From Bacteriovoracaceae bacterium (GTDB lineage: Bacteria > Bdellovibrionota > UBA1018), in assembly GCA_947447665.1 (NCBI GenBank), contig CANFJX010000001.1:337911-401910 (forward strand): a stretch of 64,000 nt of DNA, read 5' to 3'. This document shows, piece after piece, positions 27,290 to 35,961 of this stretch; position 1 is the first letter of the stretch; every line of letters begins with the position of its first letter. The notes beneath the pieces were generated by a model. It was not told the DNA's origin and searched no databases. It worked only from the letters and a program-made list of their open reading frames with translations. Both the position numbers and the translations under genes were made by a program.

Positions 27290-28855
27290 ATGAATCAATC
27301 CAACTCTTCAACTCACAAATCAAATCAAAATCTCTCAACTTGGCTTTGGACTGGAAGCGGCCTGATCGCTCTCGCGCTTTTATTCGCCAGAATGATCTAT
27401 CCTGAACTGTTTTGGCTTACCGTCATTCTCTCAGTTCTCTTACTGGGTGGACTGAGCGGATTAGTCTTTCAAAATCAAAAAGCTCTGCGCAGTCGAACTG
27501 CTGCCTATGGGGTCAACTCGATCATCACCGTTTTACTCGTGCTTGGAATTGTTGGTGTGATCAACTTTCTTGGGTCTCGATATCCTTTGAAAAAAGACTT
27601 TACCCAGAGCAAAGTCCACACACTTTCAGATCAAAGCATAAAAATTACGCAGTCCCTCAAGTCTCCCCTGAAAGTTACATTTTTCGCCAAGCTTCAGCAA
27701 AAAGAACAATTTAGGCCGATTCTTGAGAACTACAAGGCGATCAACCCCAAGTTTGAGGTCGAATTTGTAGATCCTGACCGTGAACCTAACCGCGCCAAAC
27801 TTGCCGGCATTAAGAAGTACGGGACACTTCTTTTAACTTACGGCACTCGAGAGAGCAAAGTTGAAGATATGAGTGAGGAGAAGATCACCAATGCGATGAT
27901 CAAGATCCTCAAAGACAAGAGCCCCACGCTCTGCGCCATCACGGGGCACGGAGAAAAGAGCTTTGACTCCCAGGACGCTGAAGGTTACCAGACTGTAAAA
28001 AAATCGCTCCTGGAACAGGCCTACTTAGTTAAAGATGTGAACATCATTCAGGAAACTAAAATTCCCGACTCCTGTGATGCGATTGCAGTCCTGGGACCGA
28101 CCAAGAGCTTTCTTGAGCCCGAAGCTAAGGCACTGAGAGAATACCTTAATAATGGCGGTCGCGCCGTCATAGCCATCGACGTCAACCTCAAGGGTACAGA
28201 ATCTAGCCCAGAGCTAGTCTCCATCCTTGAGAATTGGCACACTAAGCCTATGACTGCCTTAGTGGTCGATCCACTTTCAAGAATGTTCGGAGTCGATGCA
28301 TCCGTTTCTATCATCGCGACTTTTAATAGAACTCAGGCGATCACCAAAGATTTCCAAGCGAATTGCGTTTTCCCGTTCACCCGGCCACTCGAAATCGTTT
28401 CCAATCCGCCTCCGAGCCTCAACGTGCAATGGCTAGCACAAACCACACCTAAGAGTTGGGCTGTCACAGATTTCAAACAGCTCGCCAAAGGTGAGGTGAG
28501 CTACCACGAGGGCAAAGACCAACACGGTCCACTCAACGCTGCAATCGCGGTCGACGGCAAACTAAAAGACTCCAAAGCACCTCGAAACACTCGCCTGGTG
28601 ATTTTTGGCAGTTCCTTCTTTGCCACTAATAGCGGATCAAGAAACGCAGGGAATTTGGACTTCTTCCTTAATTCAGTCTCTTGGGCTATGGAAGATGAGA
28701 GCCTCATCTCAATTCGAGCCAAGGAGGAAGCTCCCGGTAAAATCGAGCTTTCCCAAAAAGCTGCGAGTGCAATTGGTCTTCTAACTATTTTTGTAATTCC
28801 GCTCTTAATTGCTGTTGCTGGAGTAGTGATTTGGGTCTATCGGCGCAAACTCTAG
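27290..28855 (+). CDS. GldG-like auxiliary protein of ABC transporter
   Basis: 521 aa protein with three hydrophobic helices at the N-terminus (about residues 18-100), a large periplasmic domain, and one C-terminal helix (about 495-515). The periplasmic part contains LSDQSIKITQSLKSPLKVTFFAK, EFVDPDREPNRAKLAGIKKYGTL and ALREYLNNGGRAVIAID. These match the GldG/IFT52-like ABC-type domain found in gliding-motility and related uncharacterised transporters. Its neighbours are the GldF-like permease (6 bp upstream) and a DUF4340 protein (37 bp downstream), the usual partner in this cassette outside Bacteroidetes. Confidence 0.85.
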   Translation: MNQSNSSTHKSNQNLSTWLWTGSGLIALALLFARMIYPELFWLTVILSVLLLGGLSGLVFQNQKALRSRTAAYGVNSIITVLLVLGIVGVINFLGSRYPLKKDFTQSKVHTLSDQSIKITQSLKSPLKVTFFAKLQQKEQFRPILENYKAINPKFEVEFVDPDREPNRAKLAGIKKYGTLLLTYGTRESKVEDMSEEKITNAMIKILKDKSPTLCAITGHGEKSFDSQDAEGYQTVKKSLLEQAYLVKDVNIIQETKIPDSCDAIAVLGPTKSFLEPEAKALREYLNNGGRAVIAIDVNLKGTESSPELVSILENWHTKPMTALVVDPLSRMFGVDASVSIIATFNRTQAITKDFQANCVFPFTRPLEIVSNPPPSLNVQWLAQTTPKSWAVTDFKQLAKGEVSYHEGKDQHGPLNAAIAVDGKLKDSKAPRNTRLVIFGSSFFATNSGSRNAGNLDFFLNSVSWAMEDESLISIRAKEEAPGKIELSQKAASAIGLLTIFVIPLLIAVAGVVIWVYRRKL

Positions 28856-28892
28856 TTCGCTTCAGCAGTCCCTTAAAGGAAAGGATTAAAAA

Positions 28893-30419
28893 ATGACTCA
28901 AGTAAGTTGGACACGTCAACTTGGACTTGCTGCAGTCCTTTTGGCTTTAGGAACCTTAGCCTATTGGGCAGAGTTTAAACATAAGCCAGAGAAAGAGGCG
29001 ACTGAGGAGCAGGCCAAGAAGCTTTTTTCCCTCGAGGGTACTTCGATCCAATCCATTCGTCTTGGATCTCCGGCTCACTCGGATGTTGTGTTAAACTGCC
29101 TCGACCTAAGTTCGAAACTTTGCAAGCCCGGGGACCCATCGAAATGGCAAATTACCGAACCAGTTCAGCTTCGAGCGGATGACTCAAATGTTAATACGCT
29201 CATCTCCGCCCTCAATCACCTGAACTCCGGCGATATCATCTCCCTCAAGGACGAATCTGCTGAAAAGCGGGCTGCTCTTTTGAAAGACTACGGCCTAGAT
29301 CCCGAATCGCGTAAAGTAGCAAAACGAATCGAGGTCATCACCGAAAAGGGTACGACCGTACTTTTCGTAGGCGGAACCCACCCGATCGGGGACAACACCT
29401 TCGCGATTGAGAAGAAGCTCACAAAAGGGGAACCCCCCTCAGAGACAGTCGACGACACTCAGATCTATTTGATTCCGAATCATTTCAAAGCCAACCTCGA
29501 ACATGACATCACGTATTGGCGGGATAAAAAACTACTCACTGTCGCATCGCACGAGATCGAGTCATTTCAACTCGTGGGAAGGAACGGGGAATTATCCGGC
29601 AACAGAAAAGATCACCCTTGGACGCTTAACTCGCACTCACGAGACCTTCCCGGCGATCCTGATCAAATCAACAACCTGCTAAACGCAGCCGCTGGACTCT
29701 CGGCAAAAGCCTTTGTATCAGATCATAAGACGGATGAATCCGCTCGGACCGCTCTTCATGGGGCATCCCAAGTTCTCACCTTAACTCTCTGGAAAGAGAA
29801 AGGATCAGCACCCCAGGCGCCTGAGCCCATCACGCTGACCTTGCTCCAAAAGAAAGTCGGCTCTGAACCCTCGCATCTCTATGCGATCGTATCCAATGCT
29901 GACCCAGTGTTTGAGATTGAGCCGGGTTCCCTCAATCGTCTCGACAAAAGCCCCTCCGACTTGCGACTCTCGAAGCTCTTAACAACCCTGGAGCGCTTCA
30001 ACGTCAAGCGCCTAGAGTTTTCCGGAAAACCCATTGGACCCTCCCCTCTCATTTTGACCCAAAAAGAGGGGAAATGGACTTCTGAAGGGGCCAATCAGGA
30101 TCTGGATACATCCAAAGTTCAAAATCTTCTCGATCGACTTTCAGGAACCAAGGTGAAGGAGTTTTTAACAGGTGCCTCCACTCCCAAAGGCGACGAAGAG
30201 GGCTTGACGGTCAAAACATCCGACGACAAGAAGAGTCATACTTGGATCTTCTGGAAAACGGGCTCTAACCTTTACGCAAGGGATACAGAATCTCACTCAG
30301 GGGAAGTCCTCCTCATGGACCAATCGATGGCCGAGACCCTTCCCTGGAATCGAGACTTTTTTTATCAACCCAAACCAAAGGCTGAAGGTAGCCCGCGCCC
30401 TGAGAAGCTGAAGAAATGA
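28893..30419 (+). CDS. DUF4340 domain membrane-anchored protein
   Basis: 508 aa with one N-terminal membrane anchor (about residues 8-25) and a large outside portion. Repeated DUF4340-type beta units have WQITEPVQLRADDSNVNTLI-like patterns near residue 88, again near 245 (HPWTLNSHSR) and near 390 (GKWTSEGANQDLDTSKVQNLL). DUF4340 proteins regularly follow GldG-like genes, and their molecular role is unknown. ATG 28893 lies about 10 nt after AAAGGAAAGG. It overlaps the Yip1-like gene by ATGA. Confidence 0.8.
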   Translation: MTQVSWTRQLGLAAVLLALGTLAYWAEFKHKPEKEATEEQAKKLFSLEGTSIQSIRLGSPAHSDVVLNCLDLSSKLCKPGDPSKWQITEPVQLRADDSNVNTLISALNHLNSGDIISLKDESAEKRAALLKDYGLDPESRKVAKRIEVITEKGTTVLFVGGTHPIGDNTFAIEKKLTKGEPPSETVDDTQIYLIPNHFKANLEHDITYWRDKKLLTVASHEIESFQLVGRNGELSGNRKDHPWTLNSHSRDLPGDPDQINNLLNAAAGLSAKAFVSDHKTDESARTALHGASQVLTLTLWKEKGSAPQAPEPITLTLLQKKVGSEPSHLYAIVSNADPVFEIEPGSLNRLDKSPSDLRLSKLLTTLERFNVKRLEFSGKPIGPSPLILTQKEGKWTSEGANQDLDTSKVQNLLDRLSGTKVKEFLTGASTPKGDEEGLTVKTSDDKKSHTWIFWKTGSNLYARDTESHSGEVLLMDQSMAETLPWNRDFFYQPKPKAEGSPRPEKLKK

Positions 30420-31096
30420 ATCTCCTCTCCTCCTATTTTTTGAGGATCCGGACGATTCTTTTGCATCCGACTGTTTTTTTTCAGGAAATGCCCCGTACAG
30501 GAGGCATGAGTGGGCCCCTGAGCTTCGCCCTGACTACTCACTGGTTAGGTGCTGCGCTGAGCTATCTCTGGCGCACTGCATTTTCTCCTCTGAGGCCGAT
30601 TGGACTACAACGCGTTTTTGATCAATTCGGGGGCTATCCTCAAATTGATCAACCGGGTCGTAGTCTTCCCTGGAATCAACTTGGATCGCAACTGATGAAC
30701 TGGTTTTTCGGGATGGCATCAGTGATTACGGATCCTTTCATCACCCTGATTTCACTCCTATTTTCTGCTTTTTTTATCTTCATTGGGGCCAGGCTTCTCG
30801 TTCCCTCAGGACAAAAGGGAGCTCTCAACGAAGTCTCATACGAGTCCGCAGTCCGAATCCTCTGCTATGGGATGGCCCCCGCTCTACTCGCTGGTCTCCC
30901 GCTATTTGGAAGCGCAGTGGCTTGGCTTTATGTTTGGGTCGTGACCGTCATCGGTGTGAAAGAGGTCTACCGCGTCAGCACTGGTCAAGCAATTTTGATT
31001 AGCCTATTCCCAAAATTACTAATTCTTGGGATAATAATAACTGGGCTTCTGCTTTTGACTGTATTCTTTTTTCAATTTGTAGTCACAGGCTGGTAA
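30416..31096 (+). CDS. Yip1-domain membrane protein
   Basis: 226 aa multi-pass membrane protein with about five hydrophobic segments (near residues 28, 95-125, 145, 165 and 190-220). The N-terminal pattern TILLHPTVFFQEMPRTGG is typical of bacterial Yip1-family proteins, which have PxxFF motifs at this place. A segment ESAVRILCYGMAPALLAGLPLFG also fits. The function is unknown; bacterial Yip1 genes often sit beside ABC transporters. It is coupled to the DUF4340 gene. Its stop at 31094-31096 is in the same reading frame as the following zincin gene. Confidence 0.8.
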   Translation: MNLLSSYFLRIRTILLHPTVFFQEMPRTGGMSGPLSFALTTHWLGAALSYLWRTAFSPLRPIGLQRVFDQFGGYPQIDQPGRSLPWNQLGSQLMNWFFGMASVITDPFITLISLLFSAFFIFIGARLLVPSGQKGALNEVSYESAVRILCYGMAPALLAGLPLFGSAVAWLYVWVVTVIGVKEVYRVSTGQAILISLFPKLLILGIIITGLLLLTVFFFQFVVTGW

Positions 31097-31129
31097 AAAC
31101 GTCGCAAATCGAGCCCAGTAGGAGAGAGA

Positions 31130-32275
31130 CTGAAACTCTTTTGGATTGTCCTGTGTTTACTCACGCTGGCAGCCGTGGGAGTAGCTCGGCAACACGGATG
31201 GCTAACGAGCGATCGATCCAACCGGGAAACCTTCTCGGGGAGCGCCTCGACGATCAGTCCAGGGCCCACCCTAGGTCGGTCCTTGGCTGACGACAGCGCA
31301 TTGTTTTCGCTCAATCCGGTTAATCTTGGGTGTAACAAAATTTACGATCTCATTTGTAAGAAACCCCAGGTCGACCTCGATCCGACGGGTACGGTTCACT
31401 CCGACGAAGAGAGCGAAAAGGAAGCTCATGAAATCTACCGAGAAATTATCCGGAAAAATCCAGGTTGGTCTCCAGATCAAGTAGATGAGGAATTCGTTCA
31501 TCTGGTTTATACCCATCAAAATCGAGCAAAAATTTATTCAGCGTTTGAAATGGTCAAACGAACCTTGAATCATTGGATCGACCAAGAACCTGAAGCCGTC
31601 TTCACGGCTCACGAGAAATATCAAATCAAAGATCGAATCAAGAAGGTCGAGCTCCAGCTCCCGCCCCCTGCTCAACTCTATCAAGACGAGCCAGATCTCC
31701 TCACCAAGAGTGAACTTTTATACGAACGCAAAACCAGCGGCGAAACAGCCCTGCGAGTCGGAGGGGCGTACTTACTTTTTGCAAAGTCTTGGTTTAACAT
31801 CGTCTTCTCCCTCGCTCACGAACTCGGGCATTCCATCGACCCCTGCGAAATCCGAAGCGCTGGTATGTCATTTCCAGCCTATGATCGCCTGGTCGGATGC
31901 TTCCTAGAACACCGACTGATTGCACTAAGAAATACCCGCTCGGAGTGCGGCGGAAACGATCAACTTTCCGAAACTTTTGCAGATTGGATCGCAGTGCAGG
32001 TCACGGCGGAAACTCTGGTCAATTATTCAAGCCATCTCCATGGATCGCAGATTCTCAATGCAGCACAAAACTCCGTCAGAGATCTCTGTGAAGCCGAGCC
32101 AGAAGCACCAGACCAGACTGATCTCGAATTCCATCCCTCGTCGAAAATTAGAATTGAGGAGATCTTTGGAAAAAATCCAAAAATTCGGAAATTTCTAGGC
32201 TGTGATCCCTCACTGGACACCCAAAACTACTGCCAATTCGTCCCTCACTACCCCACCCACCCAGGAGCCATGTAA
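31130..32275 (+). CDS. M13-like zinc metallopeptidase, likely exported; CTG start proposed
   Basis: Likely zinc-dependent endopeptidase facing the periplasm. HELGHSIDP at residues 230-238 supplies the HExxH zinc ligands, and ETFAD at 281-285 matches the third-ligand ExxxD motif of the M13 (neprilysin) family. The other M13 landmarks are not obvious. From CTG 31130 the product is 381 aa and starts with a clear export signal (KLFWIVLCLLTLAAVGVA). AGGAG lies at 31120-31124, exactly 5 nt before the CTG. No ATG, GTG or TTG occurs in frame between the previous stop (31096) and GTG 31175, which would remove most of the signal. It overlaps the next lipoprotein gene by TAATG. Confidence 0.65.
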   Translation: MKLFWIVLCLLTLAAVGVARQHGWLTSDRSNRETFSGSASTISPGPTLGRSLADDSALFSLNPVNLGCNKIYDLICKKPQVDLDPTGTVHSDEESEKEAHEIYREIIRKNPGWSPDQVDEEFVHLVYTHQNRAKIYSAFEMVKRTLNHWIDQEPEAVFTAHEKYQIKDRIKKVELQLPPPAQLYQDEPDLLTKSELLYERKTSGETALRVGGAYLLFAKSWFNIVFSLAHELGHSIDPCEIRSAGMSFPAYDRLVGCFLEHRLIALRNTRSECGGNDQLSETFADWIAVQVTAETLVNYSSHLHGSQILNAAQNSVRDLCEAEPEAPDQTDLEFHPSSKIRIEEIFGKNPKIRKFLGCDPSLDTQNYCQFVPHYPTHPGAM

Positions 32276-32775
32276 TGCAAGAATTTCATAAGAATCGATC
32301 TGATCTGCGGGCAGCCCTGACTCTCACTCTAGCCCTTGGCTTCATGGCTTCCTGCAGCAACCTGCCGAAAACGCCCTTGCCTCAGAGCGGCGATTCAGCT
32401 GATGCCGAGCTGGCTAAAAAATCAAAGAACAGCAGCCTCGAAATCGAATACCTCCTCGAGCGAGATCGTTACCGGCTTTTCTTCCAAAGCCAGGGGGACC
32501 GAGTGTCAATCGAAAGCTATCATGACGGCAAAATCATCGAAAAAGGTGAGATCGACTCGACGAAATACTCTCTCTTTCTAAAAAAGGCGATGGAAGCCAT
32601 CAAAACATTTAAAAACGAATCCAATGGATCTCCTCCGTGCCTCAGCCCCTTTGTCGTGACCCTTAAGTTCGAAAAGAAAGCTGAGCAGGTCAGAGGCTGC
32701 CGCTCAAGGGACCATGGAAGCCTGAGCAAGCTGATAAGAGAAGGAGAATTTCTCCTGTATTCCAAAAATGGATAG
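32275..32775 (+). CDS. Small lipoprotein of unknown function
   Basis: 166 aa with a lipoprotein signal: charged N-terminus, hydrophobic core ALTLTLALGF, and lipobox MASC (Cys near residue 24). The mature part is a mixed alpha/beta domain with two Cys (PPCLSPF and RGCRSRD) about 22 residues apart that could form a disulfide. It is not a family I recognise. It is coupled to the M13-like gene by TAATG, suggesting that both products act together in the cell envelope. It ends 20 bp before tdk. Confidence 0.7.
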   Translation: MQEFHKNRSDLRAALTLTLALGFMASCSNLPKTPLPQSGDSADAELAKKSKNSSLEIEYLLERDRYRLFFQSQGDRVSIESYHDGKIIEKGEIDSTKYSLFLKKAMEAIKTFKNESNGSPPCLSPFVVTLKFEKKAEQVRGCRSRDHGSLSKLIREGEFLLYSKNG

Positions 32776-32795
32776 ACTTTGGTATTGCTTTAAAC

Positions 32796-33470
32796 ATGAT
32801 CCAACGTTCGAGCTACCCTATCAACGGGCATATTGAAGTCATCTGCGGCAGCATGTTCAGCGGAAAAACCGAAGAACTCCTTCGCAGAGTCAAGCGAGCT
32901 CAAATTGCCCGACAAAAAGTGCAAGTCTTTAAACCGACCATCGACGACCGATTCAGCAAGGATCACGTCCAAAGTCATGACTCGAACCGAATTGCCTCGA
33001 TCCCCATTCAAAAACCTACCGAACTATTCAATTATCTAGAAGACAATACCCGCGTAGTTGGATTAGATGAGGCTCAGTTTTTTGATCACTCCATCATCGA
33101 TGTTGCGCAAAAGCTAGCCTACCGGGGGATTCAGGTCATTATCGCAGGACTGGATATGGATTTTCGCGGACAACCTTTCGGGCCGATGCCTGGGCTCCTA
33201 GCCATCGCAGAGGTGGTCACCAAACTTTCCGCGGTTTGCGTGATCTGCGGCGCCCCTGGCACCCGCACCCAAAAAACTTTTGGGAGTCTTGAAGTCCAGG
33301 ACTCTCCCATCGCGGTGGGCGCCAAAGAAATGTACGAGGCTCGATGTCGGTTTTGCCATCAAGCAGAAGGAGACCTTGTTGGTCAGGCACAAACCAGTGC
33401 GGGACGGAGTCCCGGGCTGCCTCCCCTCGGCATTGAGACTAGTGTTGAATCGCCAGGAGTCCTTGCATGA
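32796..33470 (+). CDS. tdk: Thymidine kinase, type II
   Basis: Salvages thymidine (and deoxyuridine) to the 5'-monophosphate with ATP. The 224 aa chain has the P-loop GSMFSGKTEELLRR near residue 19, the catalytic-acid segment VVGLDEAQFFD near 88, and RGIQVIIAGLDMDFRGQPFG (nucleoside lasso region) near 108. Two CxxC zinc knuckles (CVICG and CRFCH) are near 150 and 187. The usual YxxxCRxCH motif is present as YEARCRFCH. The C-terminal ~30 residues are a non-conserved tail. It overlaps the UPRT-like gene by ATGA and starts a nucleobase/nucleoside salvage string. Confidence 0.96.
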   Translation: MIQRSSYPINGHIEVICGSMFSGKTEELLRRVKRAQIARQKVQVFKPTIDDRFSKDHVQSHDSNRIASIPIQKPTELFNYLEDNTRVVGLDEAQFFDHSIIDVAQKLAYRGIQVIIAGLDMDFRGQPFGPMPGLLAIAEVVTKLSAVCVICGAPGTRTQKTFGSLEVQDSPIAVGAKEMYEARCRFCHQAEGDLVGQAQTSAGRSPGLPPLGIETSVESPGVLA

Positions 33471-34297
33471 CATCGCAAAAACTTCCTGGAATCGACTCCC
33501 AGTTCAAAGAACTTAAGTTTCACCTTTCCGAAATCAAGCATCATTACGGACCCAATGTTCATATTCTATCCGACCCCATCCTGCTCTCCCATTTGGCGCA
33601 GCTTTGTGCCGAGAAGACCACTCAACCAGTAATAAACGAGCTCATCACGACCCTTTATTCCTCCTTGCTTAAAACCGTCGTCAATCACGAATTCCCGACT
33701 CAGTGGACCCAAATGAGAACCCGGATGGCATTGCAACATCCTGAAGCCGTGCTTCAAATGCCGATGATTTCCGCAAATACTCCCGTAGTCAGCGTCAATC
33801 TGGCCCGAGCCGGGACCCTGCCGTCGCATGTTTGCTATAATGCGCTCAATTATTTCATGAACCCACAAACCGTCCGACAAGACCATATTTCGATCGGTCG
33901 CACTACGGACGAGCAAGAAAAAGTCACTGGTAGTAAAGTGGCAGGCCATAAAATTGGCGGAAATGTAGACGATAGCATCGTCCTTTTTCCTGACCCCATG
34001 GGTGCCACCGGAAGCACCCTGATTGAGGCACTAGACTTGTACAAAAGTAGGGGAAATGCTCTCAAATATATTGCCATTCACTGTATTGTGACCCCAGAAT
34101 ATTTAAGAAACATCAAGGAACACCATCCCGATCTCATTGTTTTTGCAATTCGATTGGATCGAGGCTTATCAACGGATGAAATCCTGGACACAGAACCAGG
34201 GAGTCACTGGGACCAAGAAAAAGGTCTCAATCATAAACACTATATCGTGCCGGGAGGCGGCGGTTTTGGGGAGATTCTAAACAATGCCTATGTCTGA
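33467..34297 (+). CDS. Uracil phosphoribosyltransferase-like protein
   Basis: Probably converts uracil and PRPP to UMP. The 276 aa chain is longer than the usual ~208 aa UPRT because of a longer N-terminus and an insert in the middle. The PRPP loop is FPDPMGATGSTLIEAL (canonical UPRT has DPMLATGGS), and the uracil-recognising end IVPGGGGFGEILNN replaces the usual IVPGLGDAGDR. The arrangement SVNLARAGTLP near residue 108 fits the R-A-G loop of UPRT. It sits between tdk and hpt, overlapping both. Substrate specificity is an inference, since the recognition loop differs. Confidence 0.75.
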   Translation: MTSQKLPGIDSQFKELKFHLSEIKHHYGPNVHILSDPILLSHLAQLCAEKTTQPVINELITTLYSSLLKTVVNHEFPTQWTQMRTRMALQHPEAVLQMPMISANTPVVSVNLARAGTLPSHVCYNALNYFMNPQTVRQDHISIGRTTDEQEKVTGSKVAGHKIGGNVDDSIVLFPDPMGATGSTLIEALDLYKSRGNALKYIAIHCIVTPEYLRNIKEHHPDLIVFAIRLDRGLSTDEILDTEPGSHWDQEKGLNHKHYIVPGGGGFGEILNNAYV

Positions 34298-34832
34298 AAA
34301 AAACAACACTAAGCTTCCACAAATTTTAATTCCTGAAGTTAAACTTCAATCTCGTCTGGCTGATATCGCTCAAGAGATCAACCAAGATTATCGAGGAAAA
34401 AACGTAACGGCCATCTGTATTTTGAAAGGAAGTTTTGTCTTTTTCTCGGATCTCATCCGACAGCTCGAATTCCCTCTGACTTGTGAATTCTTAGGTGTTT
34501 CTAACTACCCCAATAAAATAGTGGCTTCGGGAGAGGTCAAGATTACTTTAGATATCAACGAGCCATTAGAAAATCGGCACGTCATCGTAATCGAAGATAT
34601 CGTTCACTCTGGACTAACGCTCAGCTACATTATGAATACCCTCAAAGCGAGAAAACCGGCATCCATCAAGAGCTGCTCCCTTTTACTCAAGCCGGACAGC
34701 TTAAAGACTCCAATTGAAGTCGATTATCTTGGATTTAAAATCGGAAAAGAATTTGTTGTTGGTTATGGCATTGATTTAGGTGGAAAATTCCGAGAACTTC
34801 CGTACATTGGCTATATCGAGCATGAGCATTAA
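34284..34832 (+). CDS. hpt: Hypoxanthine phosphoribosyltransferase
   Basis: Converts hypoxanthine (and often guanine) with PRPP to IMP or GMP. The 182 aa chain contains AICILKGSFVFFSDLIRQLE near residue 45, the PRPP signature VIVIEDIVHSGLTLSYI near residue 98, and VGYGIDLGGKFRELPYIG near residue 158, all characteristic of bacterial HPRT. The start overlaps the UPRT-like gene by 14 nt, preceded by GGGGAG. The end overlaps the GHMP kinase by 11 nt, so the salvage genes and the sugar-kinase-like gene are coupled. Confidence 0.95.
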   Translation: MPMSEKNNTKLPQILIPEVKLQSRLADIAQEINQDYRGKNVTAICILKGSFVFFSDLIRQLEFPLTCEFLGVSNYPNKIVASGEVKITLDINEPLENRHVIVIEDIVHSGLTLSYIMNTLKARKPASIKSCSLLLKPDSLKTPIEVDYLGFKIGKEFVVGYGIDLGGKFRELPYIGYIEHEH

Positions 34833-35961
34833 ACAAAAAACGATTATCGAATCACAAGCACCTACACGAATTGATCTTGCCGGGGGTACGATCGACATCT
34901 GGCCGCTCTACCTGTTTCTGGATCGCCCCACGACCCTCAATTTGGCCATTAATCTTTTCGCTGAAGCTCGTCTTGAGATCACGCCGGAGTCAAAACAGCC
35001 AGGAATTTGCCTGCGATCCGAAGATCAAAATACTGAGCTGCTTCTTTCGTGGGCGGACCTGAGGGAACGGCGTCAAGTTCCTCCGCAGGTCGAGCTTCAC
35101 TTTAAGCTGCTTCGTTTTTTCTATGAAAAGCGCCGAAATGCTGGCTGGACAGAAGTTAAAGATGATCAATCGAGCCTCACGCTGAGCACTCGAGCAAAAA
35201 GCCCCGCAGGAGCTGGGCTGGGGGGTTCCTCAACGCTAAGCATAGCAATGATCGGAAGCCTAGCTACCTGGGCTGACTCCCAGGACTCAAATATTCCCAT
35301 CAACCCTCTCCACTCCGGTGAGGCATTTATTGAAATCGTTCGAGATGTAGAGACTACCGTCATTCAAGTGCCTGCTGGACTACAAGATTACTATGGGGCC
35401 ATGTTCGGGGGGCTCCAATGCCTCCAGTGGGGCCCTGGCACTCACCAGAGAGAGAGCTTGGATCCTTCACTGATTCCAGAACTAGAGAAAAGGATCCTCC
35501 TTTTTTACTCAGGCCAATCGAGGAACTCTGGAATCAACAACTGGGCATTATTTAAGGGGTTTATCGATCAGCAAAGCGAGATCAGAGCTCGTTTTCAGGC
35601 CATCTCAAACGCGACCACATCACTGAAGAATGCGCTCTTAAGCCGTGACTGGGCTGCTACCGGAGCCGCTATCGCGGAGGAATGGAAAATTCGGAAAACT
35701 CTTGCTCCAGGAATCACCACATCCTCCATCGACCAGGCATTTCAAGAGGCTCATCGACTTGCACCCATTTCTGGAAAGGTTTGTGGAGCGGGCGGAGGCG
35801 GTTGCTTTTTTGTTTATTTACCTGAAGTGGCTTCTTCGAACGAAGGATCTCACCTCAAAACCGAAATTCAGGAGATCTTTATTTCTCACGGAATGAGACC
35901 ACTCCCCTTCGAGGGTGTCCCCCACGGCCTCCGCGTGCAGGTGAGGCATGAGGGATTCTAG
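34822..35961 (+). CDS. GHMP-family kinase, HddA/galactokinase-like
   Basis: ATP-dependent small-molecule kinase of unknown substrate, 379 aa. Motif 1 is APTRIDLAGGTIDIWPLYLF (residues ~13-32), of the sugar-kinase kind seen in heptose-7-phosphate and fucose kinases. Motif 2 is SPAGAGLGGSSTLSIAM (about 128-145) and motif 3 is KVCGAGGGGCFFVYL (about 316-330). The segment VETTVIQVPAGLQDYYGAMFGG matches the HddA/fucokinase-like branch. ATG 34822 is chosen because it begins just before motif 1; an upstream start is inside hpt. It overlaps hpt by 11 nt and the DUF429 gene by 14 nt. No heptose or fucose pathway genes are nearby. Confidence 0.82.
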   Translation: MSIKQKTIIESQAPTRIDLAGGTIDIWPLYLFLDRPTTLNLAINLFAEARLEITPESKQPGICLRSEDQNTELLLSWADLRERRQVPPQVELHFKLLRFFYEKRRNAGWTEVKDDQSSLTLSTRAKSPAGAGLGGSSTLSIAMIGSLATWADSQDSNIPINPLHSGEAFIEIVRDVETTVIQVPAGLQDYYGAMFGGLQCLQWGPGTHQRESLDPSLIPELEKRILLFYSGQSRNSGINNWALFKGFIDQQSEIRARFQAISNATTSLKNALLSRDWAATGAAIAEEWKIRKTLAPGITTSSIDQAFQEAHRLAPISGKVCGAGGGGCFFVYLPEVASSNEGSHLKTEIQEIFISHGMRPLPFEGVPHGLRVQVRHEGF

